Assembly: GCF_000716605.1 (NCBI RefSeq)
Contig: NZ_JNXE01000025.1
Location: 1-64,000, forward strand
Direction of reading: 5' to 3'
DNA from: Streptomyces sp. NRRL F-525
GTDB taxonomy: Bacteria > Actinomycetota > Actinomycetes > Streptomycetales > Streptomycetaceae
Length of the DNA: 64,000 nucleotides
Under the pieces are notes generated by a model. The model ran no database searches, had not been told where the DNA came from, and was given only the letters and a program-made list of their open reading frames with translations. Each line of letters opens with the position of its first letter. Position 1 is the first letter of the stretch. A program made the position numbers and the translations under genes. Below are positions 16,955-25,508 of the stretch, in pieces.

Positions 16955-18100
16955 ATGACCATCACCAAGGCCCGCGTCATCGGCACCGGCGCCGCCCTCG
17001 CCGCGGCCGCCCTCTTCGCCGCGCCCGCGGCCGTCGCCGCCGACGCGCACCACGCCCCCGGCGCCCGTGCTCAACTGCGCGGCAGCTCAAGCGTGTTCGC
17101 GCAGAGCGACAACACCGCCGCGAACACCGTCGTGGCCTACGCCCGCGCCGCCGACGGCACCCTCGCCCAGAAGGGGGTCTACGCCACCGGCGGCAAGGGC
17201 GGCATGCTGGCCGGTACCGTCGCCGACCACCTCGCCTCGCAGGGGTCGCTCGCCTACGACCGGCACCACCAGCTCCTCTACGCCGTGAACGCGGGCAGCG
17301 ACACCGTGACCGTCTTCGCCGTGCACGGCACGCAGCTGCGGCGGGTCCAGGAGATCTCCAGCGGCGGGAGTTTCCCGGTCGGCGTGACCTTCCACGGCGA
17401 CCGGGTCTACGTCGCCAACACGCTCGGCGGCGGTTCCGTCCAGGGCTTCGTACGGACCGGCGAACGGCTGGTGAAGGTCCCCTCCTGGCATCGCGACCTC
17501 GGTCTGGACAAGGCGACTTCGGCCGTGGGGCAGATCTCCTTCACCCCGGACGGTTCGAAGCTCGTCGTCACCACCAAGGCCTCGGGGCAGAGCATCGACG
17601 TCTTCCCGGTCGACGGCGCCCACGGCGGACCGTCCGCGCGGCCCGTGGTGACCTCCACCCCCAGCGCCGTGCCGTTCGGGTTCGCCTTCGACTCCGCCGG
17701 GCGGATCCGGGTGACGGAGGCCGGGACCAACTCGGTCGGCACCTTCACGGTCGGGCGTGACGGCGGGCTGACCGCGAAGGGGACCGTCCCGACGGGGCAG
17801 ACCGCCACCTGCTGGGCTGTGACGGCAGGTGATCACCTCTATGTCTCCAACGCCGGCAGCGGCACCCTCTCGGGCTACCGGGTCGGCACCCAGGGCCAGT
17901 TGACCGCCCTGGGCAACACGGCCACCGACGCCGGCACGGTCGACGCGGCCGCCTCGTCGGACGGCCGGTACCTGTACGTCCAGACCGGCGTGAAGGGGGT
18001 CGTGGACGGGTTCCGGGTCGGGGCGAACGGGTCACTCACCGCGATCGGCTCGGTCGTGGTGCCGGGGGCGGTCGGCGGCGAGGGGATCGTCGCCGGCTGA
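16955..18100 (+). CDS. secreted lactonase-family beta-propeller protein
   Basis: 381 residues with an alanine-rich signal peptide (cleavage near AVAADA, about 29). The rest is seven-bladed propeller repeats with DRHHQLLYAVNAGSDTVTVF, GDRVYVANTLGGG and GDHLYVSNAGSGTLSGY as clear blades, as in 6-phosphogluconolactonase/YVTN-type proteins. A secreted copy is unlikely to act on a cytoplasmic phosphosugar; a binding or scaffold role is equally possible. AGAGGAG about 12 bases before the ATG supports this start. It precedes the SigK-like gene by about 120 bases. Confidence 0.75.
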   Translation: MTITKARVIGTGAALAAAALFAAPAAVAADAHHAPGARAQLRGSSSVFAQSDNTAANTVVAYARAADGTLAQKGVYATGGKGGMLAGTVADHLASQGSLAYDRHHQLLYAVNAGSDTVTVFAVHGTQLRRVQEISSGGSFPVGVTFHGDRVYVANTLGGGSVQGFVRTGERLVKVPSWHRDLGLDKATSAVGQISFTPDGSKLVVTTKASGQSIDVFPVDGAHGGPSARPVVTSTPSAVPFGFAFDSAGRIRVTEAGTNSVGTFTVGRDGGLTAKGTVPTGQTATCWAVTAGDHLYVSNAGSGTLSGYRVGTQGQLTALGNTATDAGTVDAAASSDGRYLYVQTGVKGVVDGFRVGANGSLTAIGSVVVPGAVGGEGIVAG

Positions 18101-18222
18101 CCGGGACCGGTGGGCCCCGGACCCGTACCCCTCTCGGCTCGTTTTCGTTGGCACCGCATCCAATCCAAGGTCCCGGCAGGAACGGATTACGCCCGGACAT
18201 GTCCCGACCGCGGAGGCCCTCG

Positions 18223-18807
18223 GTGAAAGAAGCAGTGCATATCGGCAGGAACCCGGCAGCGGGGCCCGACCTGGAGGAACTGGTCGGCCGGGTGGCCCTC
18301 GGGGACGAGGACGCCTTCGCGGGGGTCTACGACGCCGTGGCGGGGCCGGTGCTGGGTGTCGTGCGGGCGGTACTGCGCGACCAGGCGCAGTCGGAGGAGG
18401 TGACGCAGGAGGTGCTGGTGGAGGTCTGGCGGACCGCTCCCCGCTACCGGCGCGACCGCGGCACCGCCGTCAACTGGATCCTCACCCTCGCGCACCGCCG
18501 CGCGGTGGACCGGGTGCGCTCGGTGGACGCCGCGGCGGCCCGGGACCACAAGGCCGCGCTGCTGGCACAGCTCCCCGAGTACGACGAGGTGGCCGAGCGC
18601 GTCGAGGCCCGGCTGGAGCGCGAACAGGTACGGCGCTGTCTGCGCACCCTGACCGAACTCCAGCGCCAGTCCGTCACCCTGGCGTACTACCGGGGCCTGA
18701 CCTACCGCGAGGTGGCGGAGGCGCTGGCCCTGCCGCTGGGCACCGTGAAGACCCGCCTGCGCGACGGACTCATCCGGCTGCGCGACTGCCTGGGGGTGAC
18801 CGCGTGA
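18223..18807 (+). CDS. sigK: ECF sigma factor, SigK-like
   Basis: 194 residues with SigK-type region 2 (LGDEDAFAGVYDAVAGPVLGVVRAVLRD ... EVTQEVLVEVWRTAPRY, HRRAVDRVRS) and region 4 (LTELQRQSVTLAYYRGLTYREVAEALALPLGTVKTRLRDGLIRL). The frame is open to a TTG at 18148. GTG 18223 is preferred because GGAGG stands six bases upstream; ATG 18199, with no good ribosome site, is the alternative. GTGA overlap with an RskA-like gene makes this a sigma/anti-sigma pair, which in mycobacteria senses redox state at the membrane. Confidence 0.85.
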   Translation: MKEAVHIGRNPAAGPDLEELVGRVALGDEDAFAGVYDAVAGPVLGVVRAVLRDQAQSEEVTQEVLVEVWRTAPRYRRDRGTAVNWILTLAHRRAVDRVRSVDAAAARDHKAALLAQLPEYDEVAERVEARLEREQVRRCLRTLTELQRQSVTLAYYRGLTYREVAEALALPLGTVKTRLRDGLIRLRDCLGVTA

Positions 18808-19556
18808 CGACCACCGACCTGCACCGGCTGACCGGTGCCTACGCCCTGCACGCGCTGCCCGACGACGAGAGCACCGCGTTCGAACGGCACCTCACGGGCT
18901 GTGAACCCTGTGCGGAGGAGACCGCCGAGCTGAGCGCGACCGCCGCCCGCCTGGGCCTCGCCGTCGCCTCGACGCCCCCGGCCGCACTGCGCGCACAGGT
19001 GCTGCGCCGGATCACCGGCGTCCGCCAGGAGACCCCCGGCAGGCGCCCCCAGAACCGCACCGCGCTGGCCCGCCTGCGGAGCCGTACGCTCTCCCGCTGG
19101 GCGCTCGCCGCCTGTCTCGCGGCGGCCACGGCGCTCGGCGGTACGGCGGTGTGGCAGTACCAGCGGGCTGAGGACGCCCGCGACCAGGCACGGCACGCCA
19201 CGCAGGCGTCGGACGAGATCGCCGCCGTGCTGGCCGCCCCGGACGCCCGGACCCGGGCCGCCGGACTGGCCGGTGGTGCCACGGGTACCGTCGTCGTCTC
19301 GCGCGACCGGGACCGGGCCGTGTTCGTGGTCTCCGGGATGGCCCGGCCGCCGGGCGGCAAGGTCTACCAGCTGTGGTTCGACGACGGCGGAACGATGCGG
19401 TCGGCCGGTCTGATGAACCCCGCCCGCACCGACCAGGCCGTCCTGCTGCAAGGCACCGTCGACGGCTCGTCGGGCATGGGCATCACCGTCGAACCGGACG
19501 GCGGCTCGCCCCACCCCACCTCCGCCCCGCTCGCGCTGATGACCTTCCCGAGCTGA
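18804..19556 (+). CDS. rskA: anti-sigma-K factor RskA-like
   Basis: 250 residues. ZAS-type N-terminal part with HLTGCEPC (H-x3-C-x2-C), one membrane helix (LSRWALAACLAAATALGGTAVW, about 94-114), a short heptad-like stretch, and the RskA extracellular domain with VVSGMARPPGGKVYQLWF and SAGLM. It should bind SigK and hold it inactive at the membrane, being released by regulated proteolysis. Coupled to sigK by GTGA. The redox and lipoprotein genes at 21333 and 23015 are plausible members of its regulon. Confidence 0.85.
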   Translation: MTTTDLHRLTGAYALHALPDDESTAFERHLTGCEPCAEETAELSATAARLGLAVASTPPAALRAQVLRRITGVRQETPGRRPQNRTALARLRSRTLSRWALAACLAAATALGGTAVWQYQRAEDARDQARHATQASDEIAAVLAAPDARTRAAGLAGGATGTVVVSRDRDRAVFVVSGMARPPGGKVYQLWFDDGGTMRSAGLMNPARTDQAVLLQGTVDGSSGMGITVEPDGGSPHPTSAPLALMTFPS

Positions 19557-19582
19557 GGCGGGGGGGCACGCGGGCGGCCCGG

Positions 19583-19942
19583 TCAGACGAGCCCGGTGAC
19601 CGTCACGGTGACCCGCGGCGCGGACCGCGTCGGCGCCAGGGCGTCCAGGTGCCGCGCGACGGTGTCCCGGACCCCGCGTGCCACGTCCACGGTCCTGGCC
19701 CGGCGCAGCGCGACCACCTGGATCTCGACCTGCCAGGGACCGTCACCGTCCGGACGGCTCATCCGCACCCCGGCGGGCGCCGCCCCGGGCCGCGACACCG
19801 CCGACCGCAGCCGGTCCGTCAGCCCCGGCCGGAGAAAGGCGACCCCGGAGACCCCCTCGACGGCCGTGGCGACTTCCGCGGCGAGCGTCGCGAGCGCCGG
19901 GTTCCCGTACGGCGCGGATTCCTCGGCGTGCTGCGCGGTCAT
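19583..19942 (-). CDS. Asp23/Gls24-like envelope stress protein
   Basis: 119 residues. The pattern matches the short Asp23/Gls24 alpha/beta domain: LAAEVATAVEGVSGVAFLRPG, WQVEIQVVALRRARTVDVARGVRDTVARHL and a terminal VTVTVTGLV strand. These small cytoplasmic proteins associate with membranes or envelope complexes under alkaline or cell-wall stress. Overlaps the previous gene of its operon as ATGA (19939-19942) and is the last gene of a sigma/zinc-finger-Asp23/Asp23 operon. Confidence 0.7.
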   Translation of the reverse strand: MTAQHAEESAPYGNPALATLAAEVATAVEGVSGVAFLRPGLTDRLRSAVSRPGAAPAGVRMSRPDGDGPWQVEIQVVALRRARTVDVARGVRDTVARHLDALAPTRSAPRVTVTVTGLV

Positions 19943-20562
19943 GCGGCACCGCCTTCCTGATCGTCGGGCATCGAGCTGGGCACCAGGTCCGTGACACGGA
20001 TGTCAACTGCCGTGACCCCCATGCCCAGTTCACGGTCCGCCGCCTCCCACACCCGCTCGCGCACCCGGGCCGCGAGCTCGGGCAGCGGGGCGTCGGCCGG
20101 GGCGTGGATCTCCAGGCGGACCTCCACACCGTCGCCGCCGTCGCCGTCGCGGAGCCGGCAGGAACCGGCCCGGACCCCCGGGACCGACTCGGCCGCCGCA
20201 CGCAGGGCGCGGGCCACGACCGCCTCCATGATCCAGAGGTCCTCGGCGGGTTCACCCAGGGGCAACGGGCGCCCCGGGCGCAGTTCGAGGCGTACGACGT
20301 CCATGATCCGGCGGGTCAGCGGTTCGGTGTCGTAGGCGGAGGCGGTGGTGTCCGTCTCCGCCTGGAGGCCGCGCACCACGGACTCCAGATCGTCGAGTCC
20401 GCGCACCGCCTGGCGGCAGTGCGGGCAGGTGCGCAGGTGCGGGTCGTCCGCGCCCCGCTCCCAGTCGTCCCAGGTCCGCGACAACAGCCGTCCGCAGGGC
20501 AGGAGTTCGTCGTCGGCCGGGGCGGCGGCCGTGGTGTTCGGCTGGTCGGTGCGGTCGGTCAT
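19939..20562 (-). CDS. zinc-finger anti-sigma-like domain fused to an Asp23 domain
   Basis: 207 residues. The N-terminal 60 have LLPCGRLLSRTWDDWE and HLRTCPHC, the H-x3-C-x2-C of ZAS anti-sigma domains, then a linker, then an Asp23/Gls24-like domain (about 85-195: IMEAVVARALRAAAESVPGVRAGSC, VEVRLEIHAPADAPLPELAARVRERVW, VDIRVTDL). No membrane helix. ATG 20562 overlaps the sigma stop as ATGA. Position directly after an ECF sigma gene plus the zinc motif suggests a soluble anti-sigma factor whose sensory part is the Asp23 domain. The fusion is an unusual design. Confidence 0.7.
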   Translation of the reverse strand: MTDRTDQPNTTAAAPADDELLPCGRLLSRTWDDWERGADDPHLRTCPHCRQAVRGLDDLESVVRGLQAETDTTASAYDTEPLTRRIMDVVRLELRPGRPLPLGEPAEDLWIMEAVVARALRAAAESVPGVRAGSCRLRDGDGGDGVEVRLEIHAPADAPLPELAARVRERVWEAADRELGMGVTAVDIRVTDLVPSSMPDDQEGGAA

Positions 20563-21152
20563 CGCCGGGCCCCCATTGCTTGGGTCAGAGATCGGCGGGC
20601 GCGGAACACCCGGGCGCGGACGGCCTCCTGGCTGATGCCGACCGCGTCCGCGATGAACTCGTAGGAACGGCCGTCCAGTTCGCGCAGCACCCAGCACGCG
20701 CGCTGTTCGGCCGAGAGCAGGTCGAGGGCCTCGCGCAGTTCACGGACCGCGCCGCGGCCCTCGGCGATCCGGGCCGGGGAGGTGGTGTGTTCGGCGGCGG
20801 GCACGTCACCGGCCGCCTCCAGCGAGGCCACGGGTCTGCGCGAACGCAGCACGTTCAGGCAGCGGTTGGTGACGATCCGGTACATCCAGGTGCCGAAGGC
20901 GCTGCGCCCCTGGAACTCCGGCAGCCGTCGCCAGGCACTGAGAAAGGCGTCCTGTACGGCGTCCTCCGCCTCCGCGCCGGTACCGAGCAGACTCGTGGCG
21001 AGCCGGATCAGCGCCGGTGCGTGCCGGTGCACGAGCACGGCGAAGGCGTCCTCGTCCCCCTCCGCGGCCCGGACCGCCAGCAGGGCGTCGTCCGTGCCGT
21101 CCGCCGGGGTCCGGGTGTCCGGTGGTGCGTTCTGTGTGCGGGGCCCCGCCAC
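20559..21152 (-). CDS. ECF sigma factor
   Basis: 197 residues with region 2 (EGDEDAFAVLVHRHAPALIRLATSLLG ... DAVQDAFLSAWRRL, FGTWMYRIVTNRCLNVLRS) and region 4 (LDLLSAEQRACWVLRELDGRSYEFIADAVGISQEAVRARVFRARRSL). It heads the three-gene operon with the zinc-finger-Asp23 fusion and a second Asp23 protein, so it probably directs Asp23-type envelope stress genes, including perhaps the cluster at 23776-26175. It is divergent from the molybdoprotein gene at 21333. Confidence 0.85.
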   Translation of the reverse strand: MAGPRTQNAPPDTRTPADGTDDALLAVRAAEGDEDAFAVLVHRHAPALIRLATSLLGTGAEAEDAVQDAFLSAWRRLPEFQGRSAFGTWMYRIVTNRCLNVLRSRRPVASLEAAGDVPAAEHTTSPARIAEGRGAVRELREALDLLSAEQRACWVLRELDGRSYEFIADAVGISQEAVRARVFRARRSLTQAMGARR

Positions 21153-21332
21153 TGGGCGGCTCCTCTCGTCCGGTCTGTACGAGGGTTGGACACGGCCGCG
21201 CCGTCCCTGTGACGCGCGTACACCCTCCCTCTTTTTTTCCGGAGCCGAGGCGGCCGCGGATTGGCCCGGAAAAAGAATTCATCCGATCGTGGGGCGACCA
21301 ATCCGCGCGGCTTTCGGAACCGGATTCCCCCC

Positions 21333-22919
21333 GTGACCGAGAACGAGCGGAAACCCACCAAAGCACTGCTGCCGTTGGCCGCGCTCAGCGGCGCGCTGGC
21401 GGGTCTCGCGGCGCTCGCGGTCGCCGAGGCCGTGGCGGGCGGGGTGCGTCCGCAGGCCGGTCCGGTCGTCGCGGTCGGGGGCGCGGCGATCGACCGTACG
21501 CCCGCCGCCGTGAAGGACTGGGCGATCCGCCATTTCGGCACGGACGACAAACTCTTTCTCCAGCTGGGAATTCTCGCGGTACTGGCGCTTTTCGCGCTGG
21601 CCCTGGGAATGGTCGCGCTGCGATTCCGGCGCACGGGCGCGGCCGGTGTGCTGCTGTTCGGGGTCGTCGGCGCGGTCGCGGCGACGGGCCGGCCGGACTC
21701 CACGGGGATCACGGACGCGCTGCCCTCCGTGGCCGGCGCCGTCGTCGGGGCCGGGGTGCTGTACGTCCTGGCCGGCCGCCTCCGGCCGCAGGTACCGGCC
21801 GCGGACACCGTGGCGCCACCCGGTGCGGGATGGGACCGGCGCGGTTTCGTGATCGCGGCGGGCGCGGCCGCCGTCGGGTCCGCCGGTGCCGGGCTGCTCG
21901 GCCGTTCGCTGAGCGGTGCCGGCGGCCGGGACGCGGTCGCCTCCCGCCGGAACCTGGTGCTGCCGACGCCGGGCTCCCGTGCGAGGCCCGTACCGAAGGG
22001 CGCCCAACTGCGCGTCCCCGGCGTCAGCCCCTTCATCACCCCCAACGGCGACTTCTACCGCGTCGACACCGCCCTGGTCGTGCCGAAGATCGACGCCACG
22101 ACCTGGCGGCTGCGCGTCCACGGACAGGGCGTACGGCGCCCGCTCACCCTCACCTTCGACGACCTGCTGCGGCGCGACCTGGTCGAGCGCGACATCACGC
22201 TCACCTGTGTGTCGAACGAGGTCGGCGGCCCGTACGTCGGGAACGCGCGCTGGATCGGCGTACAACTGGCTGATCTGCTCGCCGAGTTGGGGGTCAAGCC
22301 GCCCTCCGAGGGCGGCCCGGCCGACCAGTTGGTGGCGCGTTCCGTGGACGGCATGACGATCGGCAGCCCGGTCGAGGACCTGATGGACGGCCGCGACGCC
22401 CTCCTCGCCGTGGGCATGAACGGCGAACCGCTGCCCTTCGCGCACGGCTTCCCGGTCCGCATGGTCGTGCCCGGCCTGTACGGCTTCGTCTCGGCCTGCA
22501 AATGGATCAAGGACATCGAACTCACCACCTTCGACGCCTACGACCCCTACTGGGTCAAGCGCGGCTGGGCCCGCAGGGCGCCGATCAAGACCGAGTCGCG
22601 GATCGACACCCCGAAGCCGTTCGCCCGGCCCAGGGCCGGGACGGTCATGGTCGCCGGGGTCGCGTGGGCCCAGCACCGCGGCATCGACCGGGTCGAGGTC
22701 CGCGTCGACGACGGCCCCTGGCAGGAGGCCCGGCTGGCCGCCGAGGACACCCGGGACACCTGGCGCCAGTGGTCCTTCCCCTGGCAGGCGACCAAGGGCG
22801 GCCACACCCTCACCGTCCGCGCCACCGACCGCACCGGCGCGCTCCAGACCGCGAAACGCGCACAGACCATCCCCGACGGCGCCAGCGGCCGCCACTCCGT
22901 GGTCGTGACTGTCGACTGA
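21333..22919 (+). CDS. membrane-anchored sulfite-oxidase-like molybdopterin oxidoreductase
   Basis: 528 residues: several N-terminal membrane helices (about 12-35, 68-88, 98-115, 128-142), a twin-arginine-like DRRGFVIAAGAAAVG ahead of another hydrophobic run, then a sulfite-oxidase/YedY-type molybdenum domain (GVSPFITPNGDFYRVDTA, DITLTCVSNEVGG with the cofactor-binding cysteine, GFPVRMVVPGLYGFVSACKWI) and a C-terminal Ig-like Mo-co dimerisation domain. It acts outside the membrane. GTG 21333 is the likely start though the ribosome site is weak; a TTG at 21261 is the other possibility. A fasciclin lipoprotein follows, as is typical for this family. Confidence 0.85.
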   Translation: MTENERKPTKALLPLAALSGALAGLAALAVAEAVAGGVRPQAGPVVAVGGAAIDRTPAAVKDWAIRHFGTDDKLFLQLGILAVLALFALALGMVALRFRRTGAAGVLLFGVVGAVAATGRPDSTGITDALPSVAGAVVGAGVLYVLAGRLRPQVPAADTVAPPGAGWDRRGFVIAAGAAAVGSAGAGLLGRSLSGAGGRDAVASRRNLVLPTPGSRARPVPKGAQLRVPGVSPFITPNGDFYRVDTALVVPKIDATTWRLRVHGQGVRRPLTLTFDDLLRRDLVERDITLTCVSNEVGGPYVGNARWIGVQLADLLAELGVKPPSEGGPADQLVARSVDGMTIGSPVEDLMDGRDALLAVGMNGEPLPFAHGFPVRMVVPGLYGFVSACKWIKDIELTTFDAYDPYWVKRGWARRAPIKTESRIDTPKPFARPRAGTVMVAGVAWAQHRGIDRVEVRVDDGPWQEARLAAEDTRDTWRQWSFPWQATKGGHTLTVRATDRTGALQTAKRAQTIPDGASGRHSVVVTVD

Positions 22920-22975
22920 CCGACCCCACAGACCGCCTTTCCCACCCCCGTGTACCGGCGGCGTCCGTCGCCGTA

Positions 22976-23002
22976 CCGATCTAACCGATCTAACCGATCT
23001 AC
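22976..23002 (+). repeat. three tandem 9-bp repeats before the fasciclin gene
   Basis: The unit CCGATCTAA occurs three times in a row (third copy ends CTAC), immediately upstream of AGGAGAA and the start codon of the fasciclin lipoprotein. It is AT-rich against its surroundings. It may vary in number by slippage and so alter spacing in the 5' leader, or bind a regulator on one face of the helix; nothing else supports either idea. Confidence 0.6.
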
Positions 23003-23014
23003 AGGAGAACCCTC

Positions 23015-23665
23015 ATGAGCACCCGTATCCGCATCCGCCGTACCGCCGTCGTCCTCGCCGCGACCGCCGTACTGCCACTGGCCCTGAGCGCCTGTTCGGA
23101 CGGCAGCGGTGATTCCGCGAAGTCGTCGGCATCCGCCACGTCCGCCTCCCAGGACGGCATGACCGGGTCCACCGCCGCCGCCTCTGCCGACCAGCCCTTC
23201 GGCACCGGCTGCGCGGCCGTCCCGAAGAGCGGTTCCGGTTCCTTCGACGGCATGGCGCAGGACCCGGTGGCCACCGCCGCCTCCAACAACCCGGCGCTGT
23301 CCACGCTCGTGGCCGCGGTGAAGAAGGCCGGGCTCGTCGACACCCTCAACAACGCCCAGAACATCACCGTGTTCGCGCCGACCAACGACGCCTTCGCGAA
23401 GATCCCGAAGGCCACCCTGGACAAGGTCCTGAACGACAAGGCCCAGCTGACCAAGATCCTCACGTACCACGTCGTGGGACAGCAGCTCACGCCCAAGGAC
23501 CTGGAGAAGGGCTCCTTCGACACCCTGGAGAAGTCGAAGCTGACCACCGCCGGCTCCGGTGAGTCGTACACCGTCAACGACTCCGCGAAGGTGGTCTGCG
23601 GCAACGTCAAGACCGCCAACGCCACCGTCTACATCGTCGACACGGTGCTGATGCCGACCAGCTGA
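23015..23665 (+). CDS. fasciclin-domain lipoprotein
   Basis: 216 residues. Lipoprotein signal peptide with lipobox LSAC (Cys about 28), a Ser/Ala-rich linker, then a full fasciclin (FAS1) domain about 70-215: NPALSTLVAAVKKAGLVDTL, NITVFAPTNDAFAKIP, ILTYHVVGQQL and VYIVDTVLMP. FAS1 lipoproteins of this type (mycobacterial MPT83-like) accompany SigK/RskA and sulfite-oxidase-like genes, as here. Surface-anchored; adhesion or binding role likely. AGGAG lies upstream of ATG 23015. Confidence 0.9.
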   Translation: MSTRIRIRRTAVVLAATAVLPLALSACSDGSGDSAKSSASATSASQDGMTGSTAAASADQPFGTGCAAVPKSGSGSFDGMAQDPVATAASNNPALSTLVAAVKKAGLVDTLNNAQNITVFAPTNDAFAKIPKATLDKVLNDKAQLTKILTYHVVGQQLTPKDLEKGSFDTLEKSKLTTAGSGESYTVNDSAKVVCGNVKTANATVYIVDTVLMPTS

Positions 23666-23691
23666 CGGTCGGCTGACGCCTTGAAGGATTT

Positions 23692-23726
23692 CCGTGCCCG
23701 CCGCGTCACAGACCCGGCGGGCACGG
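23692..23726 (+). terminator. hairpin terminator after the fasciclin gene
   Basis: Perfect 12-bp stem CCGTGCCCGCCG / CGGCGGGCACGG (23692-23703 and 23715-23726) with an 11-base loop, 27 bases after the stop codon. No T run follows, which is usual for actinobacterial terminators. Confidence 0.7.
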
Positions 23727-23775
23727 GTCTGAAGAAGTGAGAGCACATCGGCCACGAGACAGAAAGAGGTATGCC

Positions 23776-24267
23776 ATGACCACGCAGACCGCACCGGTCG
23801 CCACCCAGGTCCGCCCCACCAAGGACCCGGCCACCACCGACGTCTCCGGCGGAGCCACCGGCGCCGACCAGCCCGCCGCCGACCGCGGCCGTACATCGAT
23901 CGCCGATGTCGTCGTCGTGAAGGTGGCCGGGATCGCCGCCCGCGAGATCCCCGGCGTCCACGACATGGGCGGCGGCCTCTCGCGCAGCATCGGCGCCGTG
24001 CGCGACCGCGTGCCCGGTGGCCGCCCGAACGTGGGGCGCGGCGTGAAGGTCGAGGTGGGCGAGCGGCAGACGGCGATCGACCTGGACCTGGTCGTCGAGT
24101 ACGGGGTGTCCGTGATGGACGTCGCCCAGGACGTGCGGGAGAACGTCATCTCCGCGGTCGAACGCATCACCGGCCTCGAGGTTGTCGAGGTGAACGTCAC
24201 CGTCAACGACGTCCACCTGCCCGACGAGGACGAGACCGGGCACACCGGCGAGGCCCGGGTGGAGTAG
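23776..24267 (+). CDS. Asp23/Gls24 family envelope stress response protein
   Basis: 163 residues. A disordered Thr/Ala/Pro-rich N-terminus is followed by a canonical Asp23 domain: TSIADVVVVKVAGIAAREIPGV, then VEVGERQTAIDLDLVVEYGVSVMDVAQDVRENVISAVERITGLEVVEVNVTVNDV. ATG 23776 has AGAGG at good spacing. It opens a five-gene cluster (Asp23, DUF2273-like, Asp23/DUF6286-like, AmaP-like, YihY) that is typical of Streptomyces envelope-stress loci; in Staphylococcus Asp23 is held at the membrane by AmaP. Confidence 0.9.
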   Translation: MTTQTAPVATQVRPTKDPATTDVSGGATGADQPAADRGRTSIADVVVVKVAGIAAREIPGVHDMGGGLSRSIGAVRDRVPGGRPNVGRGVKVEVGERQTAIDLDLVVEYGVSVMDVAQDVRENVISAVERITGLEVVEVNVTVNDVHLPDEDETGHTGEARVE

Positions 24268-24330
24268 GGCGCCCGGTCAGGGGCACGGGCAGGAGTGGTG
24301 GATCCGGTGGAGAGGTGGAGGTGGACGGGC

Positions 24331-24516
24331 ATGAACACACCGTTCGTCGGCATGATCGCGGGCATGGCCCTGGCGTTCGCCGGCTGGTTCGGCGGCTTCG
24401 GCGCCTTCCTGCTGGTGGCCGCGCTCGGCGGCCTCGGCTGGGCCGTGGGCCGCTGGTACGAGCGCGGCGGCACGGTCCAGGACGTACGGGACGCGTTCGA
24501 ACGGAGCCGTCGATGA
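24331..24516 (+). CDS. small DUF2273-like membrane protein
   Basis: 61 residues with one long or two short hydrophobic spans (FVGMIAGMALAFAGWFGGFGAFLLVAALGGLGWAVG) and a charged tail. Size, topology and place between two Asp23 genes match DUF2273 small membrane proteins. ATG 24331 has GGAGGTGG upstream. It overlaps the next gene as ATGA. Confidence 0.75.
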   Translation: MNTPFVGMIAGMALAFAGWFGGFGAFLLVAALGGLGWAVGRWYERGGTVQDVRDAFERSRR

Positions 24517-25508
24517 CCACCGCCGCAACGGCGCCCGCGACCGCGACCTCCGCCGCATCCCCACCCGTACCCGCGCCCGCCGCGCAGCGGGGCACCACCA
24601 CCGTCTCGGAGCGCGCGGTCCGCCGGATCGCCGAGCGGGCGACCACCGAGGCGCTGCCCGGCCGCGCGGCCCGGGCGACGGCGACGGTACGGGGCCGGAA
24701 GGCGGAGGTGTCCCTCGGCGTGACGCTGCCCTATCCGGCCCCGCTGGCCGACGGCGCACGGGACGTCCAGCGCCATGTGGTGGAACGTACGCGGGAGTTG
24801 ACGGGCCTGGACGTACCGACCGCACGCGTCAACGTCACCGCGCTCGCGGCGCCGAGATACTCCCGCGCTCCAGTGCCCCCGGTCGAGGAGACCAACTCCC
24901 TTGGAACACCCAGGCATTGGTGGTCCGGCCGCCGCGTCCCGGTGGCCCTGCTGACCTCGGTGGCGGCCGTGGCCTGCGGCGCGCTCGCCGTGGACCTGAT
25001 CGAGGTGCACCTGGCCCACCGTGCGGCGGCGGCCTGGCGCGTCTCGGCGGTGCACTGGCTCTCCGGGCACGGCCCCGGGGACCCGGCCGTCGTGATCGCG
25101 GGCGGCCTGACGGCCCTGCTCGGCGTCTGGATGATCGTGCTCGCGGTCACTCCGGGTCTACGGCACCGGTCCACCGTCCGTACGGAGGCCGAGCGCGTCG
25201 ACGCCGCCGTGGACCGCTCGGCGGTCGAGTCCCTGGTCCGCGACGCGGTGGCCGACGTGGCCGGTGTCGGGGCGGTACGGGTCCGGGTACGACGCCGGAG
25301 GATCGCGGTGCGGGCGGGGCTGGCCTTCGGTGACCGGGCGGAGGCGTCGGCCGCGGTGACGGCGGCCGCGCACGCCGCCGTCACCTCCTGCCGGCTGCGC
25401 CGCGAACCCCGGATACGGGTCACCGTCACCCCGGACCCGGTGTGGCAGCCGCCCAAGCCGGCCCCGGTGCCGGAAACTGTCGTAGCCACGAACGGTCTTG
25501 ACGGTTGA
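24513..25508 (+). CDS. Asp23-related protein with DUF6286-like membrane domain
   Basis: 331 residues in three parts. Residues 30-115 are Asp23-like (VSERAVRRIAERATTEALPGRAARATATV, VSLGVTLPYPAPLADGARDVQRHVVERTRELTGL). Two membrane helices follow (about 145-165 and 195-215), then a second alpha/beta domain (about 230-315: VDRSAVESLVRDAVADVAGVGAVRVRVRR). It is coupled to the small membrane protein by ATGA. It probably anchors or recruits the soluble Asp23 proteins to the membrane. Confidence 0.75.
   Translation: MTTAATAPATATSAASPPVPAPAAQRGTTTVSERAVRRIAERATTEALPGRAARATATVRGRKAEVSLGVTLPYPAPLADGARDVQRHVVERTRELTGLDVPTARVNVTALAAPRYSRAPVPPVEETNSLGTPRHWWSGRRVPVALLTSVAAVACGALAVDLIEVHLAHRAAAAWRVSAVHWLSGHGPGDPAVVIAGGLTALLGVWMIVLAVTPGLRHRSTVRTEAERVDAAVDRSAVESLVRDAVADVAGVGAVRVRVRRRRIAVRAGLAFGDRAEASAAVTAAAHAAVTSCRLRREPRIRVTVTPDPVWQPPKPAPVPETVVATNGLDG

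Noticed and set aside
18199..18222. ATG 18199 as start of the SigK-like gene
   Set aside because: It lacks a ribosome site, whereas GTG 18223 has GGAGG six bases upstream. It remains possible.
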